A DNA stretch of 64,000 bases from Caulobacter sp. (lineage in GTDB: Bacteria > Pseudomonadota > Alphaproteobacteria > Caulobacterales > Caulobacteraceae). The DNA is taken from the NCBI GenBank assembly GCA_016125585.1, contig WGLL01000001.1, positions 1-64,000 of the forward strand, in the 5' to 3' direction. Below the pieces are notes generated by a model, which saw only the letters and a program-made list of their open reading frames with translations, made no database searches and was not told the DNA's origin. The position numbers and the translations under genes are program-made. Below are positions 36,778 to 45,644 of this stretch, in pieces. Numbering within the stretch: position 1 is the stretch's first letter; every line of letters begins with the position of its first letter.

Positions 36778-37842
36778 ATGGTTGAGCAGGACACACCGGC
36801 GAATCCGGACGACGATCCGTCGGCCCGCATTCTCGCCCTTGAGTCCGCCCTGGCGGCGGAACGCGAGAGCGCCCGCCTGGCCCTGGCCGAGAGCCAGACC
36901 CGGTTCACCCTGATCGCCGACAGCATTCCCACCCTCTGCTGGATGGCCGACGAGACCGGCTGGATCCACTGGTACAATCGCCGTTGGTACGAATACACCG
37001 GCAAGACGCCCGCCGAGATGGAGGGATGGGGCTGGCAGTCGGTGCACCACCCCGACGTCCTCCCCGAAGTCATGACCCGCTGGCCGGAGTCGATCCGCAC
37101 CGGCCAGCCCTTCGAAATGATCTTTCCCCTGCGGGGCGCCGACGGCGAATATCGACCCTTTCTGACCCGCATCAAGCCCTCGCGGGATGAGACCGGCAAG
37201 ATCACCGGCTGGCTGGGCGTCAACACCGACATCACCGAGCTGTCCCGGGCGCAGGAGCGGCAGAAGCTGCTGCTTCACGAGTTGAACCACCGGGTCAAGA
37301 ACACCCTGGCGACGGTGCAGTCGATCGCTTTCCAGACCCTGAGGGCGGCGCGCTCGCCGGTGGAATTCCGCCAGGCCTTCGAGGCCCGGCTGATGGCCCT
37401 GTCCCAGACCCACAACCTGCTGACCGACAGCAACTGGGAAGGGGCAAGCCTGCGCGAGGTCCTGGCCGCCGAGCTGGAGCCGTTCAGCGAGCATCAGGTC
37501 GATATCGCCGACGGCGAGGATGTCACCCTGGGGCCCAAGGCTGCGGTGGCCCTGGGCATGGCCTTCCATGAACTGGCGACCAACGCCGCCAAATACGGCC
37601 CCCTCTCCGGCTCCAGGGGACAGGTCGTCATCCGCTGGCGCGCCGTCGGCAACGGCGATCAGCTGGAACTGGTCTGGCGCGAGGAGGGCGGACCGCCGGT
37701 GGTTGCTCCGCAACGGACCGGCTTCGGCTCGCGGCTGCTGGAGCAGGGCCTCGGCGCGGAACTGGGCGGCGAGGTCTCGATCCGCTACGCCCCGGCGGGG
37801 GTTGTCGCCACCTTCATCCTGCCCTTCAGCTCGCTGACCTGA
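36778..37842 (+). CDS. PAS-domain HWE-family sensor histidine kinase
   Basis: 354 residues, no transmembrane segment. One PAS domain (about 42-156: FTLIADSIPTLCWMADETG, WYNRRWYEYTG, LGVNTDITE) is followed by the H-box HELNHRVKNTLATVQSI (phospho-His171) and an HWE-type ATPase domain (FHELATNAAKYGPLS, then LVWREEGGP with the W-x-E, and GFGSRLLEQ). HWE kinases are soluble stress or light sensors; the PAS here lacks the NCRFLQ-type LOV cysteine motif, so light sensing is unlikely. No response regulator is adjacent. The ATG at 36778 was preferred to an upstream TTG. Confidence 0.9.
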   Translation: MVEQDTPANPDDDPSARILALESALAAERESARLALAESQTRFTLIADSIPTLCWMADETGWIHWYNRRWYEYTGKTPAEMEGWGWQSVHHPDVLPEVMTRWPESIRTGQPFEMIFPLRGADGEYRPFLTRIKPSRDETGKITGWLGVNTDITELSRAQERQKLLLHELNHRVKNTLATVQSIAFQTLRAARSPVEFRQAFEARLMALSQTHNLLTDSNWEGASLREVLAAELEPFSEHQVDIADGEDVTLGPKAAVALGMAFHELATNAAKYGPLSGSRGQVVIRWRAVGNGDQLELVWREEGGPPVVAPQRTGFGSRLLEQGLGAELGGEVSIRYAPAGVVATFILPFSSLT

Positions 37843-37926
37843 GAGCAGCCCTCTCCCCCGCCGAACCGAGGGCTTCGCTCGCCGGGAGTTGGGTCCGATG
37901 ACCGGTTCCGCTCGTCGGAATATGCT

Positions 37927-38964
37927 CTAGTGGCTTGGCTTGCTCATCACCCGGCCGGTCTTGAAGATGGCCTTGACCTCTTCATGCTTGGCCGGCGGCA
38001 GCGGGATCATGCCGCGTTCCTGCAGATAGCCGCCGCGGCCCGAGGCGGTGTCGGAGACGTATTCCTTGACGAAGGCGCGCAGGCCCGGCGTCAGATCGAG
38101 GCGCGATTTCTTCACATAGATGTAGAGCGAGCGGGACAGCGGATACCTGCCGCTGGCGATGCTCTCGAAGCTGGGGTGGACGCCGTTGATGGTGGCCACC
38201 TTCACCTTGTCCTTGTTCTCCTCATAGAAGAAGTAGCCGAACACCCCGGCCGAGTCCGGCGTGCGCGTCAGGGTCTGGACAATAGCGTTGTCGTTCTCGC
38301 CGGCGTCGACCCAGCCGTCGGCCCGCAGCGGATCGACGCTGTGCTTGAACTTCTTCTCGTCCTCTTCCTTCAGCGCCTTCATCCACGGGATCGTCTCGGC
38401 GCCCTTCTCGACGCCAAGCTCCAGGAAGGCGTCGCGGGTGCCGCTGGTCGGCGGCGGGCCGTAGACCAGGATGCGGGTCGGCGGCAGGCCGGCCCCGATC
38501 TGGCTCCACAGCTTGTAGGGATTGGGTTGCAGGCGTCCCTGGCGCAGCACCTCTCCCGACAGGCCCAGGTAGAGGTGTTCCAGACGCATGTCGAAGTCCG
38601 GCGCGTTCTTGTCCATGGCCACGACGATGCCGTCGTAGCCGACCGTGATTTCGAGAATGTCGGTGACGCCGTTCTTGGCGCAGGTCTCGAATTCCGATGC
38701 CATCATCGGCCGGGAGGCGTTGGCGATGTCGGGATAGGCGTCGCCGGAGCCGCCGCAGAACAGCTTCATGCCGCCGCCGGTGCCAAGACTTTCGACCTTG
38801 GGCGTGCGGGCGCCGGTCTTGCGCGAGAAGGTCTCGGCTACCCGGGTGGTGTAGGGGAAGACCGTCGAGGAGCCGGCCGCCCAGACATAGTCACGCGCCG
38901 CCTGGGCCGCCCCGGCGACGGCGAGGGCGATGCTGAGGGTCGCGGCGGCGATCAGGCGCTTCAT
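37927..38964 (-). CDS. PstS-like phosphate-binding periplasmic protein
   Basis: 345 residues: signal peptide to about residue 22 (ALAVAGAAQA), then a type II periplasmic binding protein of the PstS class (VWAAGSSTVFPYTTRVAETF, and the anion-binding SGTRDAFLELG near residue 200). It ends with the hinge-like FVKEYVSD. It binds phosphate or a related oxyanion. The start at 38964 has GGGGA seven bases upstream. No pstCAB is present; instead it lies 74 bases downstream of phnE on the same strand, suggesting joint expression with a phosphonate-type importer. Confidence 0.85.
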   Translation of the reverse strand: MKRLIAAATLSIALAVAGAAQAARDYVWAAGSSTVFPYTTRVAETFSRKTGARTPKVESLGTGGGMKLFCGGSGDAYPDIANASRPMMASEFETCAKNGVTDILEITVGYDGIVVAMDKNAPDFDMRLEHLYLGLSGEVLRQGRLQPNPYKLWSQIGAGLPPTRILVYGPPPTSGTRDAFLELGVEKGAETIPWMKALKEEDEKKFKHSVDPLRADGWVDAGENDNAIVQTLTRTPDSAGVFGYFFYEENKDKVKVATINGVHPSFESIASGRYPLSRSLYIYVKKSRLDLTPGLRAFVKEYVSDTASGRGGYLQERGMIPLPPAKHEEVKAIFKTGRVMSKPSH

Positions 38965-39038
38965 GGGCATTCCCCGGGGAGTCGGTTCCGTTGGTCGTCC
39001 ATACGAAGGCTTTGCGACAGCCCGGCGACAGGGGCCGG

Positions 39039-39869
39039 TCAGAGCAGCCGTGTACGGATGGCTTGCGACAGCAGATCGATCATGGAAACGGCGACAACAA
39101 TCACCAGGACGATGGCGCCGGTCTGGTCATAGGCGAAGCTGTTGGTGGAATCGATCAGCACCTGGCCGATGCCGCCGGCGCCGATCAGCCCCAGCACGGT
39201 GGCCGAACGGCTGTTGCTCTCGAACCGGTACAGGGCGTAGCCAACCCACAGCGGCGCCACCTGGGGAATGACCCCCCAGACGATCTCCTGCAGCTTCACG
39301 GCCCCGGTGGCGCGGACGCCCTCGACGGGACCCTTGTCGATCGACTCCACCGCTTCGGCGAACAGCTTGGCCAGCACGCCGCCGGTGTTGAACATCAGGG
39401 CCATGACCCCGGCGAAGGGGCCCAGGCCCACGGCGGTGATGAAGATCAGCGCAACGACCAGATCGGGAATGGAGCGGACCAGGTCGAGCACCCGGCGCAC
39501 CGGCTGCTGGATCCAGGCCGGGGTGATGTTGCGAGCCCCCAGCAGACCCAGAGGAATGGCCAGCAGGATCGCCAGGCTGGTGCCCCACAGGGCCATCTGG
39601 ATCGTCTCCCACATCTTGCCGATGTAGAGCCGCCAGTCAGCCTTCAGGAAGTCGGGCGAACTGGGATTGAACGGCGAGAAGAACTCCCGCGCGAAGACCT
39701 GCATGTTGTCCGAGGTGAACAGTTGCGGGAACTTGTAGATCTCGGCCGGCGCGAAGCTGACGATCAACAGGATGGCCAGGCCGCCCCAGATCAACAGGTC
39801 GAAGCCCCGCGCCGACAACGGGCGGGTGGGCGGACCGGGGATGGCGTCTGGGGTTGCGGTGGCGGTCAT
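39039..39869 (-). CDS. phnE: Phosphonate-type ABC transporter permease
   Basis: 276 residues with about six hydrophobic segments and the permease EAA-like loop (EGVRATGAVKLQEIVWGVIPQVAP). The blocks ARNITPAWIQQPVRRVLDLVRSIPDLV and GIGQVLIDSTNSFAYDQTGAI are typical of PhnE. It forms the inner-membrane channel with PhnC ATPase. It follows phnD after 17 bases. The ligand (phosphonate, phosphite or phosphate ester) is open, as no phn lyase or ptx genes are in the window. Confidence 0.92.
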   Translation of the reverse strand: MTATATPDAIPGPPTRPLSARGFDLLIWGGLAILLIVSFAPAEIYKFPQLFTSDNMQVFAREFFSPFNPSSPDFLKADWRLYIGKMWETIQMALWGTSLAILLAIPLGLLGARNITPAWIQQPVRRVLDLVRSIPDLVVALIFITAVGLGPFAGVMALMFNTGGVLAKLFAEAVESIDKGPVEGVRATGAVKLQEIVWGVIPQVAPLWVGYALYRFESNSRSATVLGLIGAGGIGQVLIDSTNSFAYDQTGAIVLVIVVAVSMIDLLSQAIRTRLL

Positions 39870-39886
39870 CGGGGGCTCTGGAGCAA

Positions 39887-40891
39887 TCAGTTCGCCGCGG
39901 CGCCGGCCTTGGCGCGGGCGGCGGCCTGCTCGGATTCAATCTGGGCGATCGAGGCCTTGGCGGCGGCGATCTTCGCTGCATCGCCGGCTTCCTGGGCCAG
40001 ACCCAGCTGCTGCACCGCCTCCATGTGGCGCACGAACAGCAGGTGGCTGGCGTCGGCCGGCTTGAAACCGCCGATCGACAGCTTGGCCATGTTCGCCCGC
40101 TGCCGGGCCGCCTCGGGCGTATCGCCCTGGCCGTAGGTCAGGAAGAACTGGCGGACCTTTTCCTTCTTGGCCGGATCGAGATCCTTGCGCCAGATCATCG
40201 GGTCTTCGGGCAGGACCTCGGATTCCCAGATGATGCGGACCTTCTCGGCCTGCCCTTCCTTGCGGTCCTTGTTGAGCCGGATGGCGGTGGAATTGTTGGT
40301 CGCGGCGTCCAGCTTGCCGTTGGCCACGGCAAACAGGTTGGACTGGTGATTGGCCTGCAGCACGGTCTTGAAGCAGTTCTCCGGCTTGATGCCGCGCGGG
40401 ATGAAGACGTCGGTCATCGGCGCCAGGGTGCCGCTCGTCGACTTGGCGTCGCCGATGCCGAAGTTGAGCGTCTTGTCGCACTTCAGCAGGTCGTCCAGCG
40501 TCTGGATCTTGCTGTCCTTGGGCACGATGATCACCGAGGTGTAGCCGTCGACGCCGCTGGGATCGAAGGTGCGGGCGAACACCTCGCCGTTGGCGCGGCG
40601 GACCGCTTCAAGCCCCGACTGGTTGGAGAACCAGCCAAGATCCGTCTGTTTGAAGCGCATGGCCTCGATCAGGGCGCTGTAGCTGCCGGAGAAGAAGGGC
40701 TTCACCTTCAGACCGGTCTGCTTTTCCATGTCCGCCAGGATGGGCTGCCAGTAGGTCTCCATGTTCTGCGCTTTTTCGGTCGACAGAATGGAGAAGGTGA
40801 TCTCGTCCTTGGGCTTCTCCCCTCCGCCGCAACCGGCGAGGGCCAGGGTGGCGACAGCGGCCAGTCCGAACAGGGCGCGGCGGATGATCAT
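39887..40891 (-). CDS. phnD: Phosphonate-type ABC transporter substrate-binding lipoprotein
   Basis: 334 residues with a lipobox (LALAGC, Cys21) for membrane anchoring, then a PhnD/PtxB-type type II binding protein: FSILSTEKAQNMETYWQPIL, GSYSALIEAMRFKQTDLGWF, SVIIVPKDSKIQTLDDL, the anion site DAKSTSGTL, and ANHQSNLFAVANGKLDAAT. The C-terminus is Ala-rich and coiled (IAAAKASIAQIESEQAAARA). Its ATG overlaps the phnC stop (ATGA). DAKSTSG is the usual phosphonate/phosphite-binding loop. Confidence 0.93.
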   Translation of the reverse strand: MIIRRALFGLAAVATLALAGCGGGEKPKDEITFSILSTEKAQNMETYWQPILADMEKQTGLKVKPFFSGSYSALIEAMRFKQTDLGWFSNQSGLEAVRRANGEVFARTFDPSGVDGYTSVIIVPKDSKIQTLDDLLKCDKTLNFGIGDAKSTSGTLAPMTDVFIPRGIKPENCFKTVLQANHQSNLFAVANGKLDAATNNSTAIRLNKDRKEGQAEKVRIIWESEVLPEDPMIWRKDLDPAKKEKVRQFFLTYGQGDTPEAARQRANMAKLSIGGFKPADASHLLFVRHMEAVQQLGLAQEAGDAAKIAAAKASIAQIESEQAAARAKAGAAAN

Positions 40892-41682
40892 TGCGGTGCT
40901 CCTTCCCAGAAGACGTCTTCGAATTCCGGGCCGTAGATTTCAATCAGCTTGGTCTTGTCGAGATTGGCCGGGGTCCCGTCATAGACCATCTTGCCGGCCT
41001 TCAGGGCAACCACCCGGTCGCAGTAGCGCAGGGCGTAGTCGACCTGGTGCAGGGTGACGATGACGGTCAGGCCGTCGGTCTTGTTCAGATCACGGAGGAT
41101 TTCCATGACCTTGCGCGCCGAGACCGGGTCGAGGGAGGCGACCGGCTCGTCGGCGAGAATGATCTTGGCCTTCTGGACCAGGGCCCGGGCGATGGCGCCG
41201 CGCTGCTGCTGGCCGCCCGACAGGGTGTTGGCGCGCTGGCCCGCATAGTCGGAGACCCCGACCCGGTGCAGGGCCTGCATGGCCGCCTGCTTGGTCTCGG
41301 CCGGCCAGCGGCCGAACAGTCCGCGCCAGAAGCCGATGCGGCCAAGCGAGCCGAGGGCGACATTGCTGAACAGGCTGAGCCGCCCGACCAGATTGAATTG
41401 CTGGGCGATGAAGCCGATGCGGATCCGGGCGTCGCGAACCTTGTCGCCGACCTTGCCCTTGATCTGGACCTGGGTTCCGAAGGCGGTGATGGTTCCATTG
41501 GGGCCATCGACGGTCTGCAGGCCGTCGATCGACCGCAGCAGGGTCGACTTTCCGGAACCCGACGGGCCGATCAGGGCGACCATTTCGCCCTTGGCGACGT
41601 CGAGAGACACGCCGTCGAGCGCCCGGCGCTTGCCAAAGGTCTTGGAGATCCCCTGGATCGAAAGAACAGCGTCTTGCGTCAT
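40888..41682 (-). CDS. phnC: Phosphonate-type ABC transporter ATP-binding protein
   Basis: 264 residues: Walker A GPSGSGKS, Q-loop FIAQQFNLVGRLS, signature LSGGQQQRGAIARAL, Walker B IILADEPVASLD, and H-loop TLHQVDYALRYCDR. These match PhnC (FNLVGRL...GSLGR is characteristic). I chose the ATG at 41682; an upstream in-frame GTG at 41703 is possible. The DUF2254 gene lies only 56 bases upstream on the same strand, so the operon promoter may be before that gene. No Pho box was recognised in either spacer. Confidence 0.94.
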   Translation of the reverse strand: MTQDAVLSIQGISKTFGKRRALDGVSLDVAKGEMVALIGPSGSGKSTLLRSIDGLQTVDGPNGTITAFGTQVQIKGKVGDKVRDARIRIGFIAQQFNLVGRLSLFSNVALGSLGRIGFWRGLFGRWPAETKQAAMQALHRVGVSDYAGQRANTLSGGQQQRGAIARALVQKAKIILADEPVASLDPVSARKVMEILRDLNKTDGLTVIVTLHQVDYALRYCDRVVALKAGKMVYDGTPANLDKTKLIEIYGPEFEDVFWEGAPQ

Positions 41683-41738
41683 GGTCTGGCGTTGTCCTAG
41701 CACGTCCGGCCCGGCGGGGTGGAGGCGATCAGCTCGTT

Positions 41739-42989
41739 TCAGTCGGCGGAAGACTGTCCGCTGGCGACCAGTCTTTCAATGTCCCCCGCGTGTGCCATGG
41801 CGAGCTTTGCCCGCGCAAGCGCGTCTGTGGAGAAGTTTCTTGCCGCCGGGGCCAGACCCGGGCCTTTCAACACCCTGACCAGGCTCATCGCCTTCTGAAG
41901 CCTCAGGGCGACGGCGATATCGCCCGACCCGTAGAGGGCGATCGGAATGAAGACATCGCCAAGCAGGTCATCGGCCGCCAGGGGCGCGGCGAACACCCTA
42001 GGATCCTCGGGCGGCTCGTCGTCGGCGTCGCGGCAGGCGACGTCCCAGGTCGTCATCAGCGCCACCCCGGCCCGCACCACGGCGATGGCGGTGCCGGGAT
42101 CGTTGACCCCCGGCGACAGGGCGCGGGCGGCGATCTCGCCAAGGACGATCAGGCCAAAGCGCGGATCCTGATCGAAGGACCGGCCGTCCCCCAGGGCGAA
42201 GGCCGACCGCAGCGCGTCGCGGCAGGCGTCGTCGATCTCGCCGCCATGCACCGTCAGCAGCGGCTCGCCGACGCCGACCATGTCTCCCGGCAGGGCGACC
42301 ACCCTGACCCTGACGCCCGCGGCCTCGGCGGTCCGCTCAAGGGCGGCGGGGTCGACGTTCTGCACATAGCCCACCTGGTCGCTGGTCACGGTGTCTGTCG
42401 CCTTGCCCAGCGCCCGGTCCGGAGAGCCGGTCAGACGCTCCCATCCCGCCCTGGCCCGCATGGCCTTGGCGGTCAGGGTCTCGATACGCTGCACGATGAA
42501 ATCGACCCGCGCGATCCGCGCCAGCCGGTCGATGATCAGCAGGATGTTGACCGCCACCAAGCCGACCACGACCAGGGTGATGATGTAGACAATCGTTCGG
42601 CCGTCCTTGCCGTAGTAGCTGGAGCCGATCGCCGTCAGGGCGACGATGGCATAGAGAAAACCGCCGACGAAGGTCGACAGGGCGCCCTGCAGCCGGGGGT
42701 CGGTGGTGACCAGCCCGGCGGCCCTGGGGGTTACGTTGGAGGACACGGCGGTATAGGCTGTGACCATCGCTCCCGCGCCGAAGATGGCCACCGCGAGCAG
42801 ACTGTTGGCCAGGATGGTCAGCAAACCCTCGACATTGGGACCCCCGAGACGCTCGGAAACCTCGTCGGGAACAAACCGGCCAAACAGGGTCGCCAGCAGC
42901 GCGGCGCCACACCCCGCCAGCCCGTACAGGCCTACGCGAAACCAGATTCGGCGGCTCAGTTTCCGCCAGAAGAAAAGCCAACGATGCAT
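41739..42989 (-). CDS. DUF2254 predicted membrane protein
   Basis: 416 residues: four N-terminal hydrophobic segments (about 17-37, 58-82, 105-125, 133-155) followed by a large soluble domain, the layout of DUF2254. Typical blocks: the MVTAYTAVSSNVTPRA loop, DQVGYVQNVDPAAL, VALPGDMVGVGEPL, and RALSPGVNDPGTAI. Function unknown. It is probably co-transcribed with the phnCDE genes 56 bases downstream. Confidence 0.85.
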   Translation of the reverse strand: MHRWLFFWRKLSRRIWFRVGLYGLAGCGAALLATLFGRFVPDEVSERLGGPNVEGLLTILANSLLAVAIFGAGAMVTAYTAVSSNVTPRAAGLVTTDPRLQGALSTFVGGFLYAIVALTAIGSSYYGKDGRTIVYIITLVVVGLVAVNILLIIDRLARIARVDFIVQRIETLTAKAMRARAGWERLTGSPDRALGKATDTVTSDQVGYVQNVDPAALERTAEAAGVRVRVVALPGDMVGVGEPLLTVHGGEIDDACRDALRSAFALGDGRSFDQDPRFGLIVLGEIAARALSPGVNDPGTAIAVVRAGVALMTTWDVACRDADDEPPEDPRVFAAPLAADDLLGDVFIPIALYGSGDIAVALRLQKAMSLVRVLKGPGLAPAARNFSTDALARAKLAMAHAGDIERLVASGQSSAD

Positions 42990-43138
42990 CTACCCTCGAG
43001 TCTATCCGCCGAAAATGGTCCGCCGCCTCTTTACATGGCGCTCCATTTCCCTCATATCGCCCGGCTCCGGCGGACCCCGTTGTCCAATGCGCTGCTAACG
43101 CCGGCCTGGGTTTAACAACTAACAGGGGGCTACGTGAA

Positions 43139-44392
43139 TTGCACACGTACCATACTCCCCTGGACCTGGTCCGCGAGCGGTCTCCGGAACGTCCTGTCGC
43201 ACTCGTGCGACGCGATGCCGTAGCTGCAGCAGCGCGCTGGTTCCAGAACAAGTTCAAGGGTGACGTCCTCTACGCCGTGAAGGCCAATCCTTCGCCGTGG
43301 GTGATCGAGACGCTCGTCCAGAATGGTGTGACCCGGTTCGACGTCGCGTCGGTGCCGGAGATTGCGCTCGTAGCGAAATACGCCCCGGGATCGCAGATGG
43401 CCTTCATGCATCCCGTGAAGAGCCGCCGGGCGATTTCGGAAGCCTACTTCGACTACGGCGTGCGCACCTTCGCCCTCGATACCCACGAGGAGCTGGCCAA
43501 GATCCTCGACGCCACCGGCGGCGCCAAGGACCTCAACCTGATCGTCCGCATGGCGGTCGACGCCGAGGGCGCCAACTTCAGCCTGTCGGGCAAGTTCGGC
43601 GTCTCCAGCTTCGAGGCCCCGTCCCTGCTGCTGGCCGCCCGCCAGGCGACCACCGAGCTGATGGGCGTCAGCTTCCATGTCGGCAGCCAGTGCATGCGTC
43701 CGACCGCCTATCAGGCGGCGATGGCCCAGGTCAGCCGCTCGCTGGTCCGCGCCGGCGTCTTCGCCGATGTCGTCGATGTCGGCGGCGGCTTCCCGTCGAT
43801 CTACCCCGGCATGATCCCGCCGGACATGGATGATTATCTGGCGGCCATCGAGCGCGGCTTCAACGAGATGCCGGTGTCGGAAACCACCGAGCTGTGGTGC
43901 GAACCCGGCCGGGCGCTGGTCGCCGAATCCACCTCGCTGCTGACCCGGGTCGAGCTGCGCAAGGGCGACGCGCTGTATCTGAACGACGGCTCCTACGGCT
44001 CGCTGTTCGATGCGGCGCACGTGAAGTGGCCCTTCCCGGTGAAACTCTACCGGGGCGAGGGCGCGACGGCCCATGAGGTCGAGGGCGATCTGAAGCCCTA
44101 CCGCTTCTATGGTCCGACCTGCGATTCCATGGACCACATGCCGGGCCCCTTCTACCTGCCGTCCGACATCCAGGAAGGCGACTTCATCGAGATCGGCATG
44201 CTGGGCGCCTATGGCGTGGCCATGTCGACCCGGTTCAACGGCTTTGGCGAGACCGAAATGGTCGATGTCGCCGACGCGCCGATGGCCTCGATGTTCGGCC
44301 TGGCCCGGCGGTCGATCCCGACCAACAAGGTCCAGACCAGCAATGTCGTGCGGCTGTCACGCCCCAAGGGCAGGAAACGTCGCCGCAAGTAG
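43139..44392 (+). CDS. Ornithine/lysine decarboxylase, fold-type III PLP enzyme
   Basis: 417 residues. PLP lysine Lys48 in LYAVKANPSP, the phosphate-binding GGGFPS loop, WCEPGRALVAES, and the C-terminal YGPTCDSMDHMPGPFYLP with the substrate-site Cys-Asp pair mark the eukaryotic-type ODC/LdcA family. It makes putrescine from ornithine (or cadaverine from lysine). The start appears to be TTG at 43139, with AGGGGGC eight to nine bases upstream, since no in-frame ATG occurs before the catalytic domain. The Lys/Arg-rich tail (RPKGRKRRRK) is unusual. A terminator and a polyamine-type synthase follow. Confidence 0.92.
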   Translation: MHTYHTPLDLVRERSPERPVALVRRDAVAAAARWFQNKFKGDVLYAVKANPSPWVIETLVQNGVTRFDVASVPEIALVAKYAPGSQMAFMHPVKSRRAISEAYFDYGVRTFALDTHEELAKILDATGGAKDLNLIVRMAVDAEGANFSLSGKFGVSSFEAPSLLLAARQATTELMGVSFHVGSQCMRPTAYQAAMAQVSRSLVRAGVFADVVDVGGGFPSIYPGMIPPDMDDYLAAIERGFNEMPVSETTELWCEPGRALVAESTSLLTRVELRKGDALYLNDGSYGSLFDAAHVKWPFPVKLYRGEGATAHEVEGDLKPYRFYGPTCDSMDHMPGPFYLPSDIQEGDFIEIGMLGAYGVAMSTRFNGFGETEMVDVADAPMASMFGLARRSIPTNKVQTSNVVRLSRPKGRKRRRK

Positions 44393-44419
44393 GCCGTTAC
44401 GACCTTCAGACCTCCATTG

Positions 44420-44458
44420 CCGCAGGCCCGTCGCTCCGTCCGGGCCTGCGGACGTTTT
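44420..44458 (+). terminator. Terminator after the decarboxylase
   Basis: CCGCAGGCCCG and CGGGCCTGCGG form an 11-base-pair stem with a ten-base loop, then ACGTTTTC. It lies 27 bases after the stop, and the next gene starts 40 bases later, so either read-through or a compact promoter feeds that gene. Confidence 0.75.
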
Positions 44459-44497
44459 CGTGACGGGCGCTCATAACTCTAAGGGAAACCTGCAGCG

Positions 44498-45544
44498 ATG
44501 AACGCTCCTGTTCCGAACACCAAGGCCAAGCTGCTCGCCGAGACGGTCGAGCACGTCGACATCACCAGCTTCGACGCCCGCCCGATCATCGACTCGATGC
44601 GCAAGATGAGCTTCTCGAGCCGCGACACCGCCCGCGCCGCCGACATCCTCAACATGGCCATTGAGGACAAGGACTGCTCCCCGTGGCTGATCCTCGCCGG
44701 CTCGACCTCGGCCGGCGGCTGCATGCATGTCTATCGCGACATGGTGAAGTTCGGGATGATCGACGCGGTGGTCGCCACCGGCGCCTCGATCATCGACATG
44801 GATTTCTTCGAGGCCCTTGGCTTCAAGCACTACCAGGCGGCCGGTCCGGTCGACGACAACGTGCTGCGCGAGAACTACATCGACCGCATCTACGACACCT
44901 ACATCGACGAGGAAGAGCTCCAGGCCTGCGACCACACCATCCTGGAGATCGCCAACCGTCTCGAGCCGCGCGGCTATTCCAGCCGCGAGTTCATCTGGGA
45001 AATCGGCAAGTGGCTGTCGGAAGGCAACGCCAAGAAGCCCGGCAGCCTGATCCAGACCGCCTATGAAGAGGGCGTGCCGATCTTCTGCCCGGCCTTCGTC
45101 GACAGCTCGGCGGGCTTTGGTCTGGTCAAGCACCAGAAGGAGCGGATGGCGGAAAAGAAGCCCTATCTGATGCTGGATGCGATCGCCGATTTCCGCGAGC
45201 TGACCGACATCAAGATCGCCGCCGGCACCACCGGCCTGTTCATGGTCGGCGGCGGGGTTCCCAAGAACTTCGCCCAGGACACCGTGGTCTGCGCCGAAAT
45301 CCTCGGCGTCGAGGCCGACATGCACAAATACGCCGTCCAGATCACCGTCGCCGACGTGCGTGACGGCGCCTGCTCGTCCTCGACCCTGAAAGAGGCGGCC
45401 AGCTGGGGCAAGGTCGACACCACCTTCGAACAGATGGTCTTCGCCGAGGCGACCACGGTGGTGCCGCTGATCGGCTCCGACGCCTATCATCGCGGCGCCT
45501 GGAAGACTCGCGAGAAGCGTCGCTGGAACAAGCTGTTCGCCTGA
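44498..45544 (+). CDS. Deoxyhypusine synthase-like aminobutyltransferase (probable homospermidine synthase)
   Basis: 348 residues of the deoxyhypusine synthase family: the NAD-binding STSAGGCMHVYRDM, GASIIDMDFFEALG, TGLFMVGGGVPKNF, ITVADVRDGACSSSTLKEA, and the imine-forming lysine Lys305 in EAASWGK. Bacteria lack eIF5A, so bacterial members instead transfer an aminobutyl group to a diamine; several make homospermidine from putrescine. The adjacent decarboxylase would supply putrescine. The exact product (homospermidine or a guanidino analogue) cannot be told from sequence. Confidence 0.88.
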   Translation: MNAPVPNTKAKLLAETVEHVDITSFDARPIIDSMRKMSFSSRDTARAADILNMAIEDKDCSPWLILAGSTSAGGCMHVYRDMVKFGMIDAVVATGASIIDMDFFEALGFKHYQAAGPVDDNVLRENYIDRIYDTYIDEEELQACDHTILEIANRLEPRGYSSREFIWEIGKWLSEGNAKKPGSLIQTAYEEGVPIFCPAFVDSSAGFGLVKHQKERMAEKKPYLMLDAIADFRELTDIKIAAGTTGLFMVGGGVPKNFAQDTVVCAEILGVEADMHKYAVQITVADVRDGACSSSTLKEAASWGKVDTTFEQMVFAEATTVVPLIGSDAYHRGAWKTREKRRWNKLFA

Positions 45545-45557
45545 TACGCTTTATGCT

Positions 45558-45585
45558 CTGCCGTCCTGATCCATCAGGACGGCAG
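45558..45585 (+). terminator. Terminator after the polyamine synthase
   Basis: CTGCCGTCCTGA and TCAGGACGGCAG form a perfect 12-base-pair stem with a four-base loop, 13 bases after the stop. The tail is only TTGCG, so termination may be Rho-assisted, but the stem is among the strongest in the window. Confidence 0.75.
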
Positions 45586-45644
45586 TTGCGTAGGCGCTTG
45601 GCCCGCGCGACAAGTCCGAGGCAAGAGATAACCAAGGTCGATCG

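Noticed and set aside
36778-37842. A LOV photoreceptor kinase
   Set aside because: The PAS domain lacks the NCRFLQ-type cysteine motif needed for flavin photochemistry.
43300-43835. A second overlapping gene inside the decarboxylase gene
   Set aside because: It is an Arg/Gly-rich shifted frame without start signals, inside a well-conserved enzyme.
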